64,000 nucleotides of DNA from Kallotenue papyrolyticum (GTDB lineage: Bacteria > Chloroflexota > Chloroflexia > Chloroflexales > Kallotenuaceae), in the NCBI RefSeq assembly GCF_000526415.1, contig NZ_JAGA01000002.1, positions 1,480,001 to 1,544,000 on the forward strand, given 5' to 3'. This document shows, piece by piece, positions 34,289 to 45,199 of the stretch. Positions within the stretch are counted from its first letter, which is position 1. Every line of letters begins with the position of its first letter. Under the pieces are notes generated by a model. That model made no database searches, was not told the DNA's origin, and was given only the letters and a program-made list of their open reading frames with translations. A program made the position numbers and the translations under genes.

Positions 34289-36511
34289 CTAGCCTATCTC
34301 GGACCGGATGGGGGAGGGGCTAGCGGTGGCGTGGCGTTCGGGCGAGCGCACCAGATCGACCAGCGCGCGCGTTTCGCGCGTTGGGGCGCTGGTGAGCTGG
34401 CTGACCAGCCAGGTGACGAGCAGGTTGATCGGCAGGCCCCAAATGCCGGCGGCGCGATCGCCGATGCCTAGCACGGCCAGATCGGGATCGAGCAGCGTTG
34501 TCAGCATATAGCTCAGCGTCACCGCCAGGCCGGCCAGCATGCCGGCAACCGCGCCTTTGCCGTTGGCGCGCTTCCAGAAGATGCCCAGCACCAGCGCCGG
34601 AAAGAGCGTGGCCGTCGCCAGGCTGAAAGCCCAGGCCACCATCTGCTCGATGATCCCCAGGCGGCGCAGCGCGGTGAGGGCCGCCAGCGTAGCGGCCAGC
34701 AGCACCATGCTGCGTCCCAGCAGCAGCCGCCGGCGCGCGCTGGCGCGCGGGTTGTAGGTGCGGTAGTAGAGATCGTGCGCCACCGCCGCGGCGATGACCA
34801 TCAACAGGCCGTCGGCGGTGGAGAGCGCCGCGGCCAGGCCTCCTACCGCCACCAGCGCGGTGATGGTGTGGGGCAGCTCGCCCATCTGCGGCGCGGCCAG
34901 CACGATCACCCCCTCGCGGATCTCCAGTTCGTCGGGCTGCACGCGGCCATCACGGTTGCGATCCTCCACGCGCAGGTAGCCGACGCGCTCCCAGTGGCCG
35001 ATCCAGGCCGGCAGCTCGCTCAGGCGCCGGCCGATCACATCGGTGAGCATCTCGCGGCGGGCAAAGGCGGCATAGGCCGGGATGGCGCTGTACAGTAGCA
35101 CAATCGTAAGAATGCCCCAACTGACGCTGCGCCGCGTCGCGCCGACGCTGGGCGTAGTCAGGCAGCGCGCCAGCAGATGTGGCAGGCCGGCGGTGCCCAT
35201 CATCAGACACAGCGCCAGCGCGATGAAGTTGGCGCGCGTCCAGTCGTTGAAGGGCGCGACATACGCGTCGCTCAGGCCCAGGCGCCCTTCCAGCGCGGCG
35301 ATCTCGTTCAGCGCGCGGCCATAGGTCAGTTGTGGCAGCGGCATGCCGGTGATGCGGTGGGCCAGCCAGGTAACCGGCACCAGGTAGGCGATCAGGAGGA
35401 TGATACACTGCGCCACCTGCGTCCAGGTGATGGCGCGCATGCCGCCCCAGAAGGAGCAGAACAGCACCGCCGAAAGCCCGACCAGCACGCCCAGCAGGTA
35501 GCGTACGTCCAGGAACTGACTCATGATGATCCCGACGCCGGTGACCTGCGCGGTCAGGTAGGTGAAGCTGATCACAATCGACAGGATCGCGGCGACGATG
35601 CGCGCCTGCGGTCCATAGCGCGCGCCGATAAAGTCGGGCACGGTGTACTGTCCGAAGCGGCGCAGATAGGGTGCGATCAACACGGCCAGCAGCACGTAGC
35701 CGCCGGTCCAGCCCATGACGTAGGCCAGCCCTTCGTAGCCCAGGCGCCACAGCGTGCCGGCCAGCGCCACAAAGGTGGCCGCGCTCATCCAATCTGCGCC
35801 GATCGCCAGGCCGTTGATGAGGGGCGGTACGCGTCGTCCGGCGACGTAGTATTCGGCCAGGGTATGCGAGCGGCTGCGCAGGCCGATGACGGCATAGGTC
35901 AGCAGCGTCACCAGCAGCAGCAGCCAGCTACTGGCCTGCGGTGGCAGCCAGCCCCACGTTTCCAGCAGCACCAGCGCGATCAACAGACCGCCGAAGGCCA
36001 GTGTCAGCCCGACCAGCCGCCGCCAGTTGGTCACGCTGTGGCGCGACTGGTCACCGGCGTCGTAGCGCCGGTCCAGTCGTGCCGCCAACCGATCGTAGCC
36101 GATGATCAGCAACACAAAGATCGCCAGCGCGCCTTGGGCGCTCAAGAGGTAGCCTAGTGGAAAGCCGGCCAGCCGGACGCGGTTGAGCGGTGCGGCGAAC
36201 AGCGGCGGCAGCAGCACGGTCGCGCCCCAGATCAGCAGCAGCGCGGCGCTCAGCGTGATCTGCGCGCGCCAGTAGCGGCGCAGACGCTCCGGCGGCAGGG
36301 GCAGCTCTTCCTGCGGCGCTGCGCCGGCGGCGCGCGGCAGGATCGGCACGGGCAGAAATACCCGGCTCGCGCTTGGTCGCAGTGCAGTGTCGCCCAGCTC
36401 ATCCGAACGGCGCGTATCGATCAGCGGAAACAACCAGTTCAGCAGCAGCAGCCCCGCCGTGACCGTGGCGCCGATCAGCAGGATCAGCATGAACAGCCCT
36501 TCGCCGCTCAT
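34289..36511 (-). CDS. Sodium:solute symporter fused to its DUF4212 small subunit
   Basis: A 740-residue membrane protein. A first membrane helix is at residues 7-29. Residues about 79-150 match DUF4212, normally a separate small subunit (RRYWRAQITLSAALLLIW, then GFPLGYLLSAQGALAIFVLL). From about 175 it is an ActP/VC_2705-type SSS transporter (EYYVAGRRVPPLINGLAIGA, TVPDFIGARYG, MMGTAGLPHLLARCLTT, ALSTADGLL). An EF-hand-like calcium loop, DRNRDGRVQPDE (about residues 516-527), sits in an extracytoplasmic segment. Related proteins carry acetate or other short organic acids with Na+; the substrate is not certain. It overlaps the upstream histidine kinase gene by four bases. Confidence 0.85.
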   Translation of the reverse strand: MSGEGLFMLILLIGATVTAGLLLLNWLFPLIDTRRSDELGDTALRPSASRVFLPVPILPRAAGAAPQEELPLPPERLRRYWRAQITLSAALLLIWGATVLLPPLFAAPLNRVRLAGFPLGYLLSAQGALAIFVLLIIGYDRLAARLDRRYDAGDQSRHSVTNWRRLVGLTLAFGGLLIALVLLETWGWLPPQASSWLLLLVTLLTYAVIGLRSRSHTLAEYYVAGRRVPPLINGLAIGADWMSAATFVALAGTLWRLGYEGLAYVMGWTGGYVLLAVLIAPYLRRFGQYTVPDFIGARYGPQARIVAAILSIVISFTYLTAQVTGVGIIMSQFLDVRYLLGVLVGLSAVLFCSFWGGMRAITWTQVAQCIILLIAYLVPVTWLAHRITGMPLPQLTYGRALNEIAALEGRLGLSDAYVAPFNDWTRANFIALALCLMMGTAGLPHLLARCLTTPSVGATRRSVSWGILTIVLLYSAIPAYAAFARREMLTDVIGRRLSELPAWIGHWERVGYLRVEDRNRDGRVQPDELEIREGVIVLAAPQMGELPHTITALVAVGGLAAALSTADGLLMVIAAAVAHDLYYRTYNPRASARRRLLLGRSMVLLAATLAALTALRRLGIIEQMVAWAFSLATATLFPALVLGIFWKRANGKGAVAGMLAGLAVTLSYMLTTLLDPDLAVLGIGDRAAGIWGLPINLLVTWLVSQLTSAPTRETRALVDLVRSPERHATASPSPIRSEIG

Positions 36512-37647
36512 GCCACCGTCACCAGGACATCGTCGGTCACCAGCGCCGGCAGCGTCAGATGAAAGGCTGCGCCGGTGCCCGGCCCATCGCTTTCGGCCCA
36601 GATCTCGCCGCCGTGGGCGTGCACCAGGTGGCGTGCGATCGTCAGCCCGATGCCGGTGCCGCCGCTGGAGCGCGTGCGCGATTTGTCCACACGGTAGAAG
36701 CGTTCGAAGAGATGGGGTAGATGCTCCGGAGCGATGCCGATGCCCGTGTCGCGCACCGTGATCTGCACCGCGCCTTCAAGTGGCCGCGCGCTGATCGTGA
36801 TCGTGCCCCCGACGGGGGTGTAGCGCAGGGCATTGCCCAGCAGGTTGAGCAGAATCTGCGAGAGACGGTCGGGATCGGCCCAGATCGGCGGCAGGTCGCG
36901 CGGCAGATCGACCACCAGCCGCAGGTGCTGCGCCTCGCATAGCGGCATGATCTGCTCACTCACCGCCGTGACGACATCGGCCAGGGCCAGCATGCGTGGT
37001 CGCACCTGGATCTCGCCGGCTTCGATGCGCGACAGCAGCGCCAGTTCGTTGACCAGCCGTTGCAGGCGCGCCGATTCGCGCAGCACCAGCGAGTAGGTGC
37101 GCGGACCGGGCTGGATCATGCCGTCGAGCAGGCCCTCCATGTAGCCTTCGATAGTGGTGAGCGGTGTGCGCAGCTCGTGGGCCACGTCGGCGATCAGCGC
37201 CATGCGGCGGCGTTCGGTATGCTCCAGGGCTTCGGCCAGTTGGTTGATGCTGCGGCTCAGCTCGGCCAGCTCATCGTCCGAGGGCAGCACTGTGCGCTCG
37301 TGGTAGGAGCCCTGCGCCATGCGCCGGCTGACCTGTGAGATCACCTGCAGCGGCTGCACGATGCGGTGCGACACAAACAGGCTGACGATCACCGCCGCGC
37401 CCAACGCGGCAAAGGCGGCGACCAGCAGCGATTGTTCCAGGATGGACTGGAAGGCAGCGGCGTTGGGTGCATGTGCTGGTGGCGCCTCATCCAGCGCCAA
37501 TGGTTGACCGGAGAGCGTTGCGTCGGGCGGGGCAAAGCTGGTGCTCGCCAGAAAGCGCGCCGTGAGCAGCAGCACAACCACGGCGATCACGATGATCAAC
37601 AGATGCGAGATGAACAGCTTCCAGCGCAGGGTGCGCAACACGTTCAT
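36508..37647 (-). CDS. Sensor histidine kinase
   Basis: A 379-residue kinase with membrane helices at about residues 13-30 and 74-92, a short outside loop, HAMP, then the phospho-acceptor His in ADVAHELRTPLTT, and a full ATPase domain (NALRYT, DTGIGIAPEHL, FERFYRVDKSR, GTGIGLTIA). It is co-transcribed with the sodium symporter (ATGA overlap). Its ligand might be the transported solute, but that is only an inference from position. No response regulator gene is adjacent. Confidence 0.9.
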   Translation of the reverse strand: MNVLRTLRWKLFISHLLIIVIAVVVLLLTARFLASTSFAPPDATLSGQPLALDEAPPAHAPNAAAFQSILEQSLLVAAFAALGAAVIVSLFVSHRIVQPLQVISQVSRRMAQGSYHERTVLPSDDELAELSRSINQLAEALEHTERRRMALIADVAHELRTPLTTIEGYMEGLLDGMIQPGPRTYSLVLRESARLQRLVNELALLSRIEAGEIQVRPRMLALADVVTAVSEQIMPLCEAQHLRLVVDLPRDLPPIWADPDRLSQILLNLLGNALRYTPVGGTITISARPLEGAVQITVRDTGIGIAPEHLPHLFERFYRVDKSRTRSSGGTGIGLTIARHLVHAHGGEIWAESDGPGTGAAFHLTLPALVTDDVLVTVA

Positions 37648-37725
37648 AGGCGGCCCTGGAGTGGTGGCTGGGTTAAAAGATAGTATAGCAGAGGCGCAAA
37701 GCCTCAGGGAGCGCTGGCGCCGGGC

Positions 37726-38805
37726 TCAGGGCACGCCGGCGCGGGCGTATGCTTGGACGGCCCAGTAGATCGCTTTGGGTGTGCCATCGGCGGCGACGAA
37801 GTTGTAGTTGTCGTGGTAGGTGTGCGTGATGGGGCCGCGGAACTGCCACAGACAGACGGCCATGACGTCGTCCCAGGCTGCGGCCAGGCGGTAGGCATCC
37901 ACCGTCCAACGCAGCCGATCGGCGGGGCTGACCGCGCCATGCCAGCGCGGGTGGTCGTTCCAGCCGCCCTCGGTGATCACCAGCGGTTGGGCCAGGCCGC
38001 GCGCGCGCAGCAGATCGCGATAGACCTCTACGCGGCGGAAGTTGACGCGATCGGGGTGGGGCGGCTCGTCCGCGGGCGCCTGCGCGCCATAGGCATGCAC
38101 CGCCAGCACATCAAAGGGCGCGCCGGCGTCCAGCATGGCGCGCAGATAGGCCAGATCATCCATGCGCGTGCCGGGGACATCCGCGCCGGGCGAGAGCGCG
38201 CCGGCGGCGATCAGCATGGTGGGATTGGCCTGTTTGACCGCCGGATAGACGCGCTTGAGCAGCGCGGCATAGGCCTGCGGGTCGGGCGGACGCGAGCCCC
38301 ATTCAAAGACCAGGTTGGGCTCGTTCCAGATCACGATCATGGGTACCTGGTCGCGGTAGCGTGCGGCGAAGGCGGCGGCATAGCGCGCAAAATCGTCGTA
38401 GTGCGGCGGATCGAGGAAGCGATCGGTGCTGCGGCGCGGACGCGCCCAGGCCGGTACGATGTCCAACCGCGCGATGATCTGCAGCCCTTGCCGGCGCGCG
38501 TGCGCCACCAGCAGGTCCGCGCCGCGCCAGTCGAAGGAGCGGCGACCACGGGGCTGCACATAGGCCCACGGAAACAGATCGACAACCCAGGCCGCGCCCA
38601 TCTCGCGCACCTGCGACAGCTCACGCTGCAGCAGCGCTTCGTCCTCGGTGCCGCTCAGGCGCAGGTGCACCCCGATCTTGGGATTGGCGGTGACGACCTG
38701 CTGCTGGGGACCGAGCCGTGGCGGCGGGTAGGTGCGCGGCGTCAGCAGCTGCGCAGCGCCGGTCACCAGCGCGCACGCGATCAGTATGGCACGCCAGACA
38801 CGCAT
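37726..38805 (-). CDS. Secreted or membrane-anchored glycoside hydrolase, clan A TIM barrel
   Basis: A 359-residue protein with an N-terminal hydrophobic signal or anchor (AILIACALVTGAAQLL). The barrel carries the acid/base Glu in MIVIWNEPNLVFEW and a nucleophile Glu in LVITEGGWNDHP, the arrangement of GH5/GH39/GH53-like clan A enzymes. The family cannot be fixed by eye. DLFPWAYVQPRGRRSFDW is typical of the barrel entrance. No carbohydrate-binding module is present. A probable stand-alone gene. Confidence 0.75.
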   Translation of the reverse strand: MRVWRAILIACALVTGAAQLLTPRTYPPPRLGPQQQVVTANPKIGVHLRLSGTEDEALLQRELSQVREMGAAWVVDLFPWAYVQPRGRRSFDWRGADLLVAHARRQGLQIIARLDIVPAWARPRRSTDRFLDPPHYDDFARYAAAFAARYRDQVPMIVIWNEPNLVFEWGSRPPDPQAYAALLKRVYPAVKQANPTMLIAAGALSPGADVPGTRMDDLAYLRAMLDAGAPFDVLAVHAYGAQAPADEPPHPDRVNFRRVEVYRDLLRARGLAQPLVITEGGWNDHPRWHGAVSPADRLRWTVDAYRLAAAWDDVMAVCLWQFRGPITHTYHDNYNFVAADGTPKAIYWAVQAYARAGVP

Positions 38806-38957
38806 GGCTCTATCCTACCATGCTGCGCGTGCGGCGCAGGCGTATCCCTGGGCCATGGGCGTCGTTCATCTTCATTGAAGGGCATTCAAGGGCGCGTTGC
38901 TGCCCACCACTGGGGGCTGGTGCGGCCAACACCAACGGCCAGCGGGGGATAGCCCGA

Positions 38958-38991
38958 TTAGCCTATTGATTCGCGCAACCGATAGGCCTAA
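38958..38991. promoter_or_regulatory. Inverted repeat upstream of the 39036 ATPase
   Basis: TTAGCCTAT and ATAGGCCTAA, near-perfect arms with a 15-base spacer, lie 45-80 bases upstream of the start codon. This could be an operator or a leader hairpin. Confidence 0.4.
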
Positions 38992-39035
38992 ACTCAAGCA
39001 GCGGACGACCAAGCAACGAGGGAGGACGGTTGGTC

Positions 39036-40406
39036 ATGAGCACCTTTTCCCTGCGCGAATTTACCCCATCAACGTCGGCGAGCGCGTCGACGGGTCCGGC
39101 CGTGCTACAGCTTCCGCCTGAGCCGGCCACGCTGGCGCAGACCGGCCTGACGATGGGCTTTTTGGCGGAGCTGGCCTTGAAACACATCTACTTCGCCGGC
39201 GTGCTGGCCGGTCAGCAACTGGCCGAAGCGCTGCATCTGCCCTTTCTGGGCGTAGTGGACGAGGTGCTGAACTTCCTCAAAGAGGAAGAATATGTGGACA
39301 TCATGGGCGCGCAGGGCGGCTTCTACGAGCGCTCCTTCCAGTACGTGATCACCGCCAAAGGCCGCGAAAAGGTACACGAGGTGCTGGATCGCTCGCAGTA
39401 TGCCGGGCCTGCGCCGGTGCCGCTGCAGGCCTACATCGAGGCGGTCAAGCGCCAGTCGATCGGCCAGATGGTGATCGACCAGCAGACCATCCGCCGCGCC
39501 TTCGAGGGCCTGGTGATCAGCGACAAACTGCTGGACCAGATCGGGCCGGCGGCCAACTCAGCGCGCTCGCTGTTTCTGTACGGCCCGCCCGGCAACGGCA
39601 AAACCACCATCGCTGAGGGCATTGCGCGCATCATGCAGGGCCAGGTGATCGTGCCCTATGCCGTGGAAGTCGATGGCCAGGTGATCAAGGTCTTCGATCC
39701 GCTCAATCACCAGCCCATCCCCCAGCCCGCATCCGCGCCCGCAGCGAGCGGTGTGCTGCTCGATCCGCTGGTTAACGAGGCCCAGCCGCGCGTCGATAGC
39801 CGCTGGGTGCTGTGCCGCCGGCCGGTGGTGGTCGTCGGCGGCGAGCTGATCCTGCAGCAACTCGAACTGATCTTCGATCCGGTAGCCAAGGTCTATGAAG
39901 CGCCCTACCAGATGAAGGCCAATGGCGGCGTGTTCCTGATCGACGACTTCGGTCGCCAGCAGTGCCGTCCGCAGGACCTCCTCAACCGCTGGATCGTGCC
40001 GCTGGAGAAGCGTGTGGACTACTTGGCGCTTCAGACCGGCAAGAAGCTGGAGATCCCCTTCGATGTGCTGATCATCTTTTCCACCAACCTCGATCCCAAG
40101 CAGTTGGTGGATGATGCCTTTCTGCGCCGCATCCGCCATAAGATCGAGGTGCCCAATCCATCACCGGCGGAGTACCGTGAAATCTTCCGCCTGGTATGCA
40201 AAAGCAAGAACATCCCCTACAGCGACGAGGGTCTGCGCTACCTGCTACAGGAGCACTACATCAAGGTGGGCCGCGAACTGCGCTGCTGCCACCCGCGCGA
40301 CCTGTGCGATCAGATCCTCGATGAGGCGCGCTACCGCTCGATCCCTCCGCAGATGACCAAGGAACTGATCGACCGCGCCTGTAGTGCCTACTTCGTCAAA
40401 CTCTGA
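39036..40406 (+). CDS. P-loop (AAA+) ATPase next to a Tad-type secretion ATPase
   Basis: A 456-residue protein. After an N-terminal winged-helix-like region of about 110 residues (LKEEEYVDIMGAQGGFYERS, VITAKGREKVHEVLDRS), an ATPase domain shows Walker A YGPPGNGKTTIAE and Walker B GVFLIDDFGRQQ; the sensor segment is IIFSTNLDP and an arginine-rich RRIRHKIEV follows. The ATG at 39036 has GGAGGA nine bases before it. It is followed after 209 bases by a cpaF-type gene, so a role in pilus or secretion assembly is suspected. The exact function is unknown. Confidence 0.75.
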   Translation: MSTFSLREFTPSTSASASTGPAVLQLPPEPATLAQTGLTMGFLAELALKHIYFAGVLAGQQLAEALHLPFLGVVDEVLNFLKEEEYVDIMGAQGGFYERSFQYVITAKGREKVHEVLDRSQYAGPAPVPLQAYIEAVKRQSIGQMVIDQQTIRRAFEGLVISDKLLDQIGPAANSARSLFLYGPPGNGKTTIAEGIARIMQGQVIVPYAVEVDGQVIKVFDPLNHQPIPQPASAPAASGVLLDPLVNEAQPRVDSRWVLCRRPVVVVGGELILQQLELIFDPVAKVYEAPYQMKANGGVFLIDDFGRQQCRPQDLLNRWIVPLEKRVDYLALQTGKKLEIPFDVLIIFSTNLDPKQLVDDAFLRRIRHKIEVPNPSPAEYREIFRLVCKSKNIPYSDEGLRYLLQEHYIKVGRELRCCHPRDLCDQILDEARYRSIPPQMTKELIDRACSAYFVKL

Positions 40407-40615
40407 GCGCCATCCCGGGCGCAGTGCTGGATGGCTGCGCCCTTTGGCCTGCTGGTCGCGCGCCGATCTGCCCATGCGTGGACAGACCTTGTGGGTCTGG
40501 TTGCGCGCGGCGTGGCGTGCGACGATCCCCCCAGCAGCGCCGCGCGTCTGGCGCTGGCCGCCTGGCGCTGCCAGGCTGTGCGCCCGCGATCGTTGAGTAC
40601 CTGGGAGTTGTTGCC

Positions 40616-42043
<1,428 letters not shown>

Positions 42044-42050
42044 CGCATGC

Positions 42051-42079
42051 CGGTGGGGATGCGCCGCGCATCCCCACCG
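42051..42079 (+). terminator. Strong hairpin terminator after cpaF
   Basis: Perfect 13-base arms CGGTGGGGATGCG and CGCATCCCCACCG around CCG, eight bases after the stop. There is no T-run. Confidence 0.65.
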
Positions 42080-42182
42080 CGGGGGCGTGATGGCGGGAGG
42101 ATGTGTGGCGAGGCAGGCTCCCAGCAGGCCGCCGGCTGCGCCGCAGGACGCGGCTGCCCCGGCCCGTGCCGAAGGGGCATGG

Positions 42183-42188
42183 TATAAT
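42183..42188 (+). promoter_or_regulatory. -10 box of the kinase gene
   Basis: TATAAT, 27 bases before the GTG start; no good -35 is seen. Confidence 0.5.
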
Positions 42189-42215
42189 CCGCCGCAGCAA
42201 GCGACGGACAGAAGC

Positions 42216-44258
42216 GTGACAACCATTCCCCGCAAAATCGGCAACTACCAGCTCGAGCACGAACTCGGACGGGGCGCAACCAGCGTCGTCTGGCTGGGCC
42301 GCCACCGCTTTCTGCATGAGCGCGCCGTAGCGGTCAAGCTGTTGCTGAGCCACGACGAGGAGAGCGTGCTGCGCTTCTCGCGCGAAGCCGAGATCACCAG
42401 CCAGTTGCGCCACCCGCACATCATCGAAATCTTCGACCATGCTACGCCCGAGACCGGCTTTCCCTATACGGTGATGGAACTGATCGGGGGCGGCTCGCTG
42501 CGCGATCGCGTCGAAAAAGTGGGCCGCCTGCCGTTGCGCGAGGCGATCACTATCTTTCGGCAGATCGGCTCGGCGCTCGACTATGCCCACAGCCGCGGCA
42601 TTGTGCACCGCGATGTGTCGCCCGGCAACATCCTGCTCGACGCGACCGGCAACCGCGCCGTGCTAACCGATTTCGGCATTGCGCGCGTGCCGAACCAGCG
42701 CCACACCAGCACCGACCTGATCATGGGCACGCCCGGCTTCTTCTCGCCGGAGCATGCCCAGTCGGCGACAGCGGTCACGCCGCTCTCCGATCTGTTCAGC
42801 CTGGGCGTGATCCTCTACTACATGCTCACCGGCGAGCTGCCCTGGGAGACGCCGCCGCAGCATCCCGACTATCGCTTCGATGACGTGCTGTCGCTGGCCT
42901 ACCGCGGCGTGGAGCTGCCGCTGGAGGTCGAGCGCATTGTCCAGACCATGCTGGCGCGCGATCCACGCAAGCGCTTTCCCAGTGCCGGCGCGGCGTTACA
43001 GGCGTTGGAACGGGCACTGGCGCGCGCGGGCATCATGCTGGAGGATCAGCCGCTGGCGCTGTCGGAGGAGATGGCGGTGCGCGCGATCAACACTGCGCCC
43101 GGCTTCCAAAGCCGTGGATTGATCGAGAGCGAGGTCGAGCAAGTGCTGGCGGTCGATCTGCTGCGCGAGCCGTTCGAGCGCGCGCGCGAGCGGGCCGAAG
43201 CTCTGCGCGATCCCCTGCGTATCGCCCAGCTCCTCGACGCCTGGAGTCGCCAGGGCGGACGGCTGGAGTTTCGGCGTGCCCACTTGGGGCGCATCGTCAA
43301 CCTGCGCCGGGTGGAAAGCCGAAATGTCTATTTCTACCGCTTGGATGTGGTACTGGAAACGCGCAGTCAGCCGCAGGAGGTCGAGGAGCCGGATGCGGAT
43401 GCGCCCGAACTGCCGGTGCGCCGCGAGACGCCGCTGTGGCAGGTCCAGCTTCCGCCGCCAACCGAGTTCAAAGACGATCCGGGACGCGCCGAGATTGTGC
43501 CTGGTTCCGAGCGGGTGATCATCTGTCCGCGCTGCGAGGGCGGTGGCTATGAGCTGTGTCCGGAGTGCAAGGGCGCGCGGCGCGTGTTGGTCAGCCGACC
43601 GGTGACGATGGGCGAGGGTGATGGTGTGGCACTGCACGCGCAGCAGGCCGGGCCGTCGGCTGTGGACGCTGCCACGACGCAGGTACGCCAGGTGCTGGTG
43701 CCCTGTACTGCCTGCACCGGCACAGGACAGCTCACCTGCTCGCGCTGCCACGGCGCCGGACGCCTGGTGCAGCGCAAGGCTTTTGAATGGCGTCGGCGCG
43801 CCGCTAGTTTCTCCAGCCACGACGACCTGCCGCATCTGGACGAGGCGCGTCTCCGCAACCAGGTCAGGTTGACCGAGATCTACCACGAGCGGCGGCAGGG
43901 TGGGTGGAAGCGCGAATGGCTGGCCGTGCCGGGCCTCAAAAGCCTGATCGAGAGGGTGCAGCAGGAACAGGACGCCCACACGCAGGTGGTGCTCTGCGAA
44001 GTGGCGATCCAGATGATTCCGTACACCGAGGTGTACGTCGATCTGGGCCACAACGAGGTAGCCGTTGAGGGCGAGGCCCCCGACCGTCGCGGTGACGACA
44101 CCGTCCACTTGGTGCAGATCTACGGCTTCGAGAACCACATCAACGTTGGCCCCTTCGCCTACGACGGGCCGCGCAAGCTGCTCTTCATCTGGAGTGCGTT
44201 TGCCACGCTCGCCGCGCTGTTGCTGCTGCTGGCGGCCCTGGCCCCGCTGTTGCTCTGA
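42216..44258 (+). CDS. Ser/Thr protein kinase with DnaJ-like zinc module and C-terminal membrane helix
   Basis: A 680-residue protein. Residues 10-280 are a Hanks-type kinase: glycine loop LGRGATSVVW, Lys41, catalytic Asp133 in HRDVSPGN, DFG 152-154, and a TPGF-type activation segment. Residues 437-511 hold four CxxC-type pairs (CPRCEGGGYELCPECKG and CTACTGTGQLTCSRCHGAG), the pattern of the DnaJ central zinc domain. A final membrane helix (about 657-680) ends the protein, so it is probably tail-anchored. The GTG start is supported by the nearby TATAAT. The combination of a kinase with a DnaJ-type zinc module is unusual; substrates are unknown. Confidence 0.85.
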   Translation: MTTIPRKIGNYQLEHELGRGATSVVWLGRHRFLHERAVAVKLLLSHDEESVLRFSREAEITSQLRHPHIIEIFDHATPETGFPYTVMELIGGGSLRDRVEKVGRLPLREAITIFRQIGSALDYAHSRGIVHRDVSPGNILLDATGNRAVLTDFGIARVPNQRHTSTDLIMGTPGFFSPEHAQSATAVTPLSDLFSLGVILYYMLTGELPWETPPQHPDYRFDDVLSLAYRGVELPLEVERIVQTMLARDPRKRFPSAGAALQALERALARAGIMLEDQPLALSEEMAVRAINTAPGFQSRGLIESEVEQVLAVDLLREPFERARERAEALRDPLRIAQLLDAWSRQGGRLEFRRAHLGRIVNLRRVESRNVYFYRLDVVLETRSQPQEVEEPDADAPELPVRRETPLWQVQLPPPTEFKDDPGRAEIVPGSERVIICPRCEGGGYELCPECKGARRVLVSRPVTMGEGDGVALHAQQAGPSAVDAATTQVRQVLVPCTACTGTGQLTCSRCHGAGRLVQRKAFEWRRRAASFSSHDDLPHLDEARLRNQVRLTEIYHERRQGGWKREWLAVPGLKSLIERVQQEQDAHTQVVLCEVAIQMIPYTEVYVDLGHNEVAVEGEAPDRRGDDTVHLVQIYGFENHINVGPFAYDGPRKLLFIWSAFATLAALLLLLAALAPLLL

Positions 44259-44328
44259 AGCTGCTCCTGACGATACTCGCGCTCCTGGCGCGTGGTATGC
44301 TACACCACAGAAGCATGGCGTGAGCAAG

Positions 44329-44817
44329 ATGTTGATGGAACGGTACACAGCGCTGGCAGCGGGGTTGGTGCGGCGTGCCAGAGTTCGTGGCTGGAGCTGG
44401 CCGGGCCGTTGGCCGCGGCTGGAGGCAGCAATCGCCGCCGGTGCAATCTGCGGGGTGGGCGCGCGCTACCTCCTGGGCACGCTGATCGGCGGGCTGTGGA
44501 GTGGGCGTCTGCCACTGGGTACCCTGCTGATCAATCTGCTCGGCTGCCTGCTGATCGGGCTGGTGCAGACGCTGGCGCTAGAGTTGATCGCCATGCCGCG
44601 CGAACTGCAGGTCTTGCTGGCGGTCGGGCTGCTGGGCGGCTTCACCACCTTCTCCTCGTTTAGCGTCGAAACGGTGCAGCTGCTGCGTCAGGGGGCGCTG
44701 CTGACGGCGCTGGCCTACCAGATGCTCTCGCTGGGCAGTGGCCTGCCGGCGGTGGTGTTGGGTAGCGCACTGGCGCGTTGGGCCCATCTCCGGTGTGTGC
44801 GCGGGAGGCGGCGATGA
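44329..44817 (+). CDS. crcB: Fluoride ion channel CrcB/FluC, first copy
   Basis: A 162-residue, four-helix protein with the Fluc signatures GVGARYLLG, LPLGTLLINLLGCLLIG and GGFTTFSSFSVE. FluC channels are dual-topology dimers that let fluoride leave the cell. An extra N-terminal stretch of about 30 residues (MLMERYTALAAG) precedes the first helix. No fluoride riboswitch is recognisable upstream. It overlaps the second crcB in ATGA and forms a three-gene operon. Confidence 0.9.
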   Translation: MLMERYTALAAGLVRRARVRGWSWPGRWPRLEAAIAAGAICGVGARYLLGTLIGGLWSGRLPLGTLLINLLGCLLIGLVQTLALELIAMPRELQVLLAVGLLGGFTTFSSFSVETVQLLRQGALLTALAYQMLSLGSGLPAVVLGSALARWAHLRCVRGRRR

Positions 44818-45191
44818 TCGGCTGGATGCTACTGGGCGGTATTGCTGGCGCGCTAGCGCGCTACCACGGCGCACGCGTAATCCAGGCGCGTGTCGCGGGA
44901 AGCTTTCCGTTGGGTACGCTGCTGATCAACCTGAGCGGCTGTTGGGGGTTGGGCTTGCTGACCGGCTTGCTCGCCAGTCATCCCGCCTGGCCGGCTGATG
45001 GCTGGCGCCTGGTGCTGGGCGTGGGCTTTTTCGGCGGTTACACCACCTTCTCATCGTTTGCCTGGGAGACGGCGCAGCTCTGGCGTCAGGGGCAGCGCCG
45101 AGCTGCCGGGCTGAACCTGGCAGCCCAGGCCGGCCTGGGCGCGCTGCTGGCGGCAGCTGGCCTGCTGCTCGGCCTGCACTGGCCTTGGTGA
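44814..45191 (+). CDS. crcB: Fluoride ion channel CrcB/FluC, second copy
   Basis: A 125-residue four-helix protein with LLGGIAGALARY, FPLGTLLINLSGC and GGYTTFSSFAWE. Paired, unequal FluC genes normally assemble as a heterodimer with opposite topologies. GGGAGG sits just upstream of the ATG. It is followed by the DUF190-CBS gene after eight bases. Confidence 0.92.
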   Translation: MIGWMLLGGIAGALARYHGARVIQARVAGSFPLGTLLINLSGCWGLGLLTGLLASHPAWPADGWRLVLGVGFFGGYTTFSSFAWETAQLWRQGQRRAAGLNLAAQAGLGALLAAAGLLLGLHWPW

Positions 45192-45199
45192 GGTGCGCG

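Noticed and set aside
44259-44328. Fluoride riboswitch before crcB
   Set aside because: The characteristic conserved blocks of the crcB motif were not found; only a short leader is present.
42996-44348. 450-codon antisense frame across the kinase gene
   Set aside because: No domain or start signal; the plus-strand kinase and zinc module are unambiguous.
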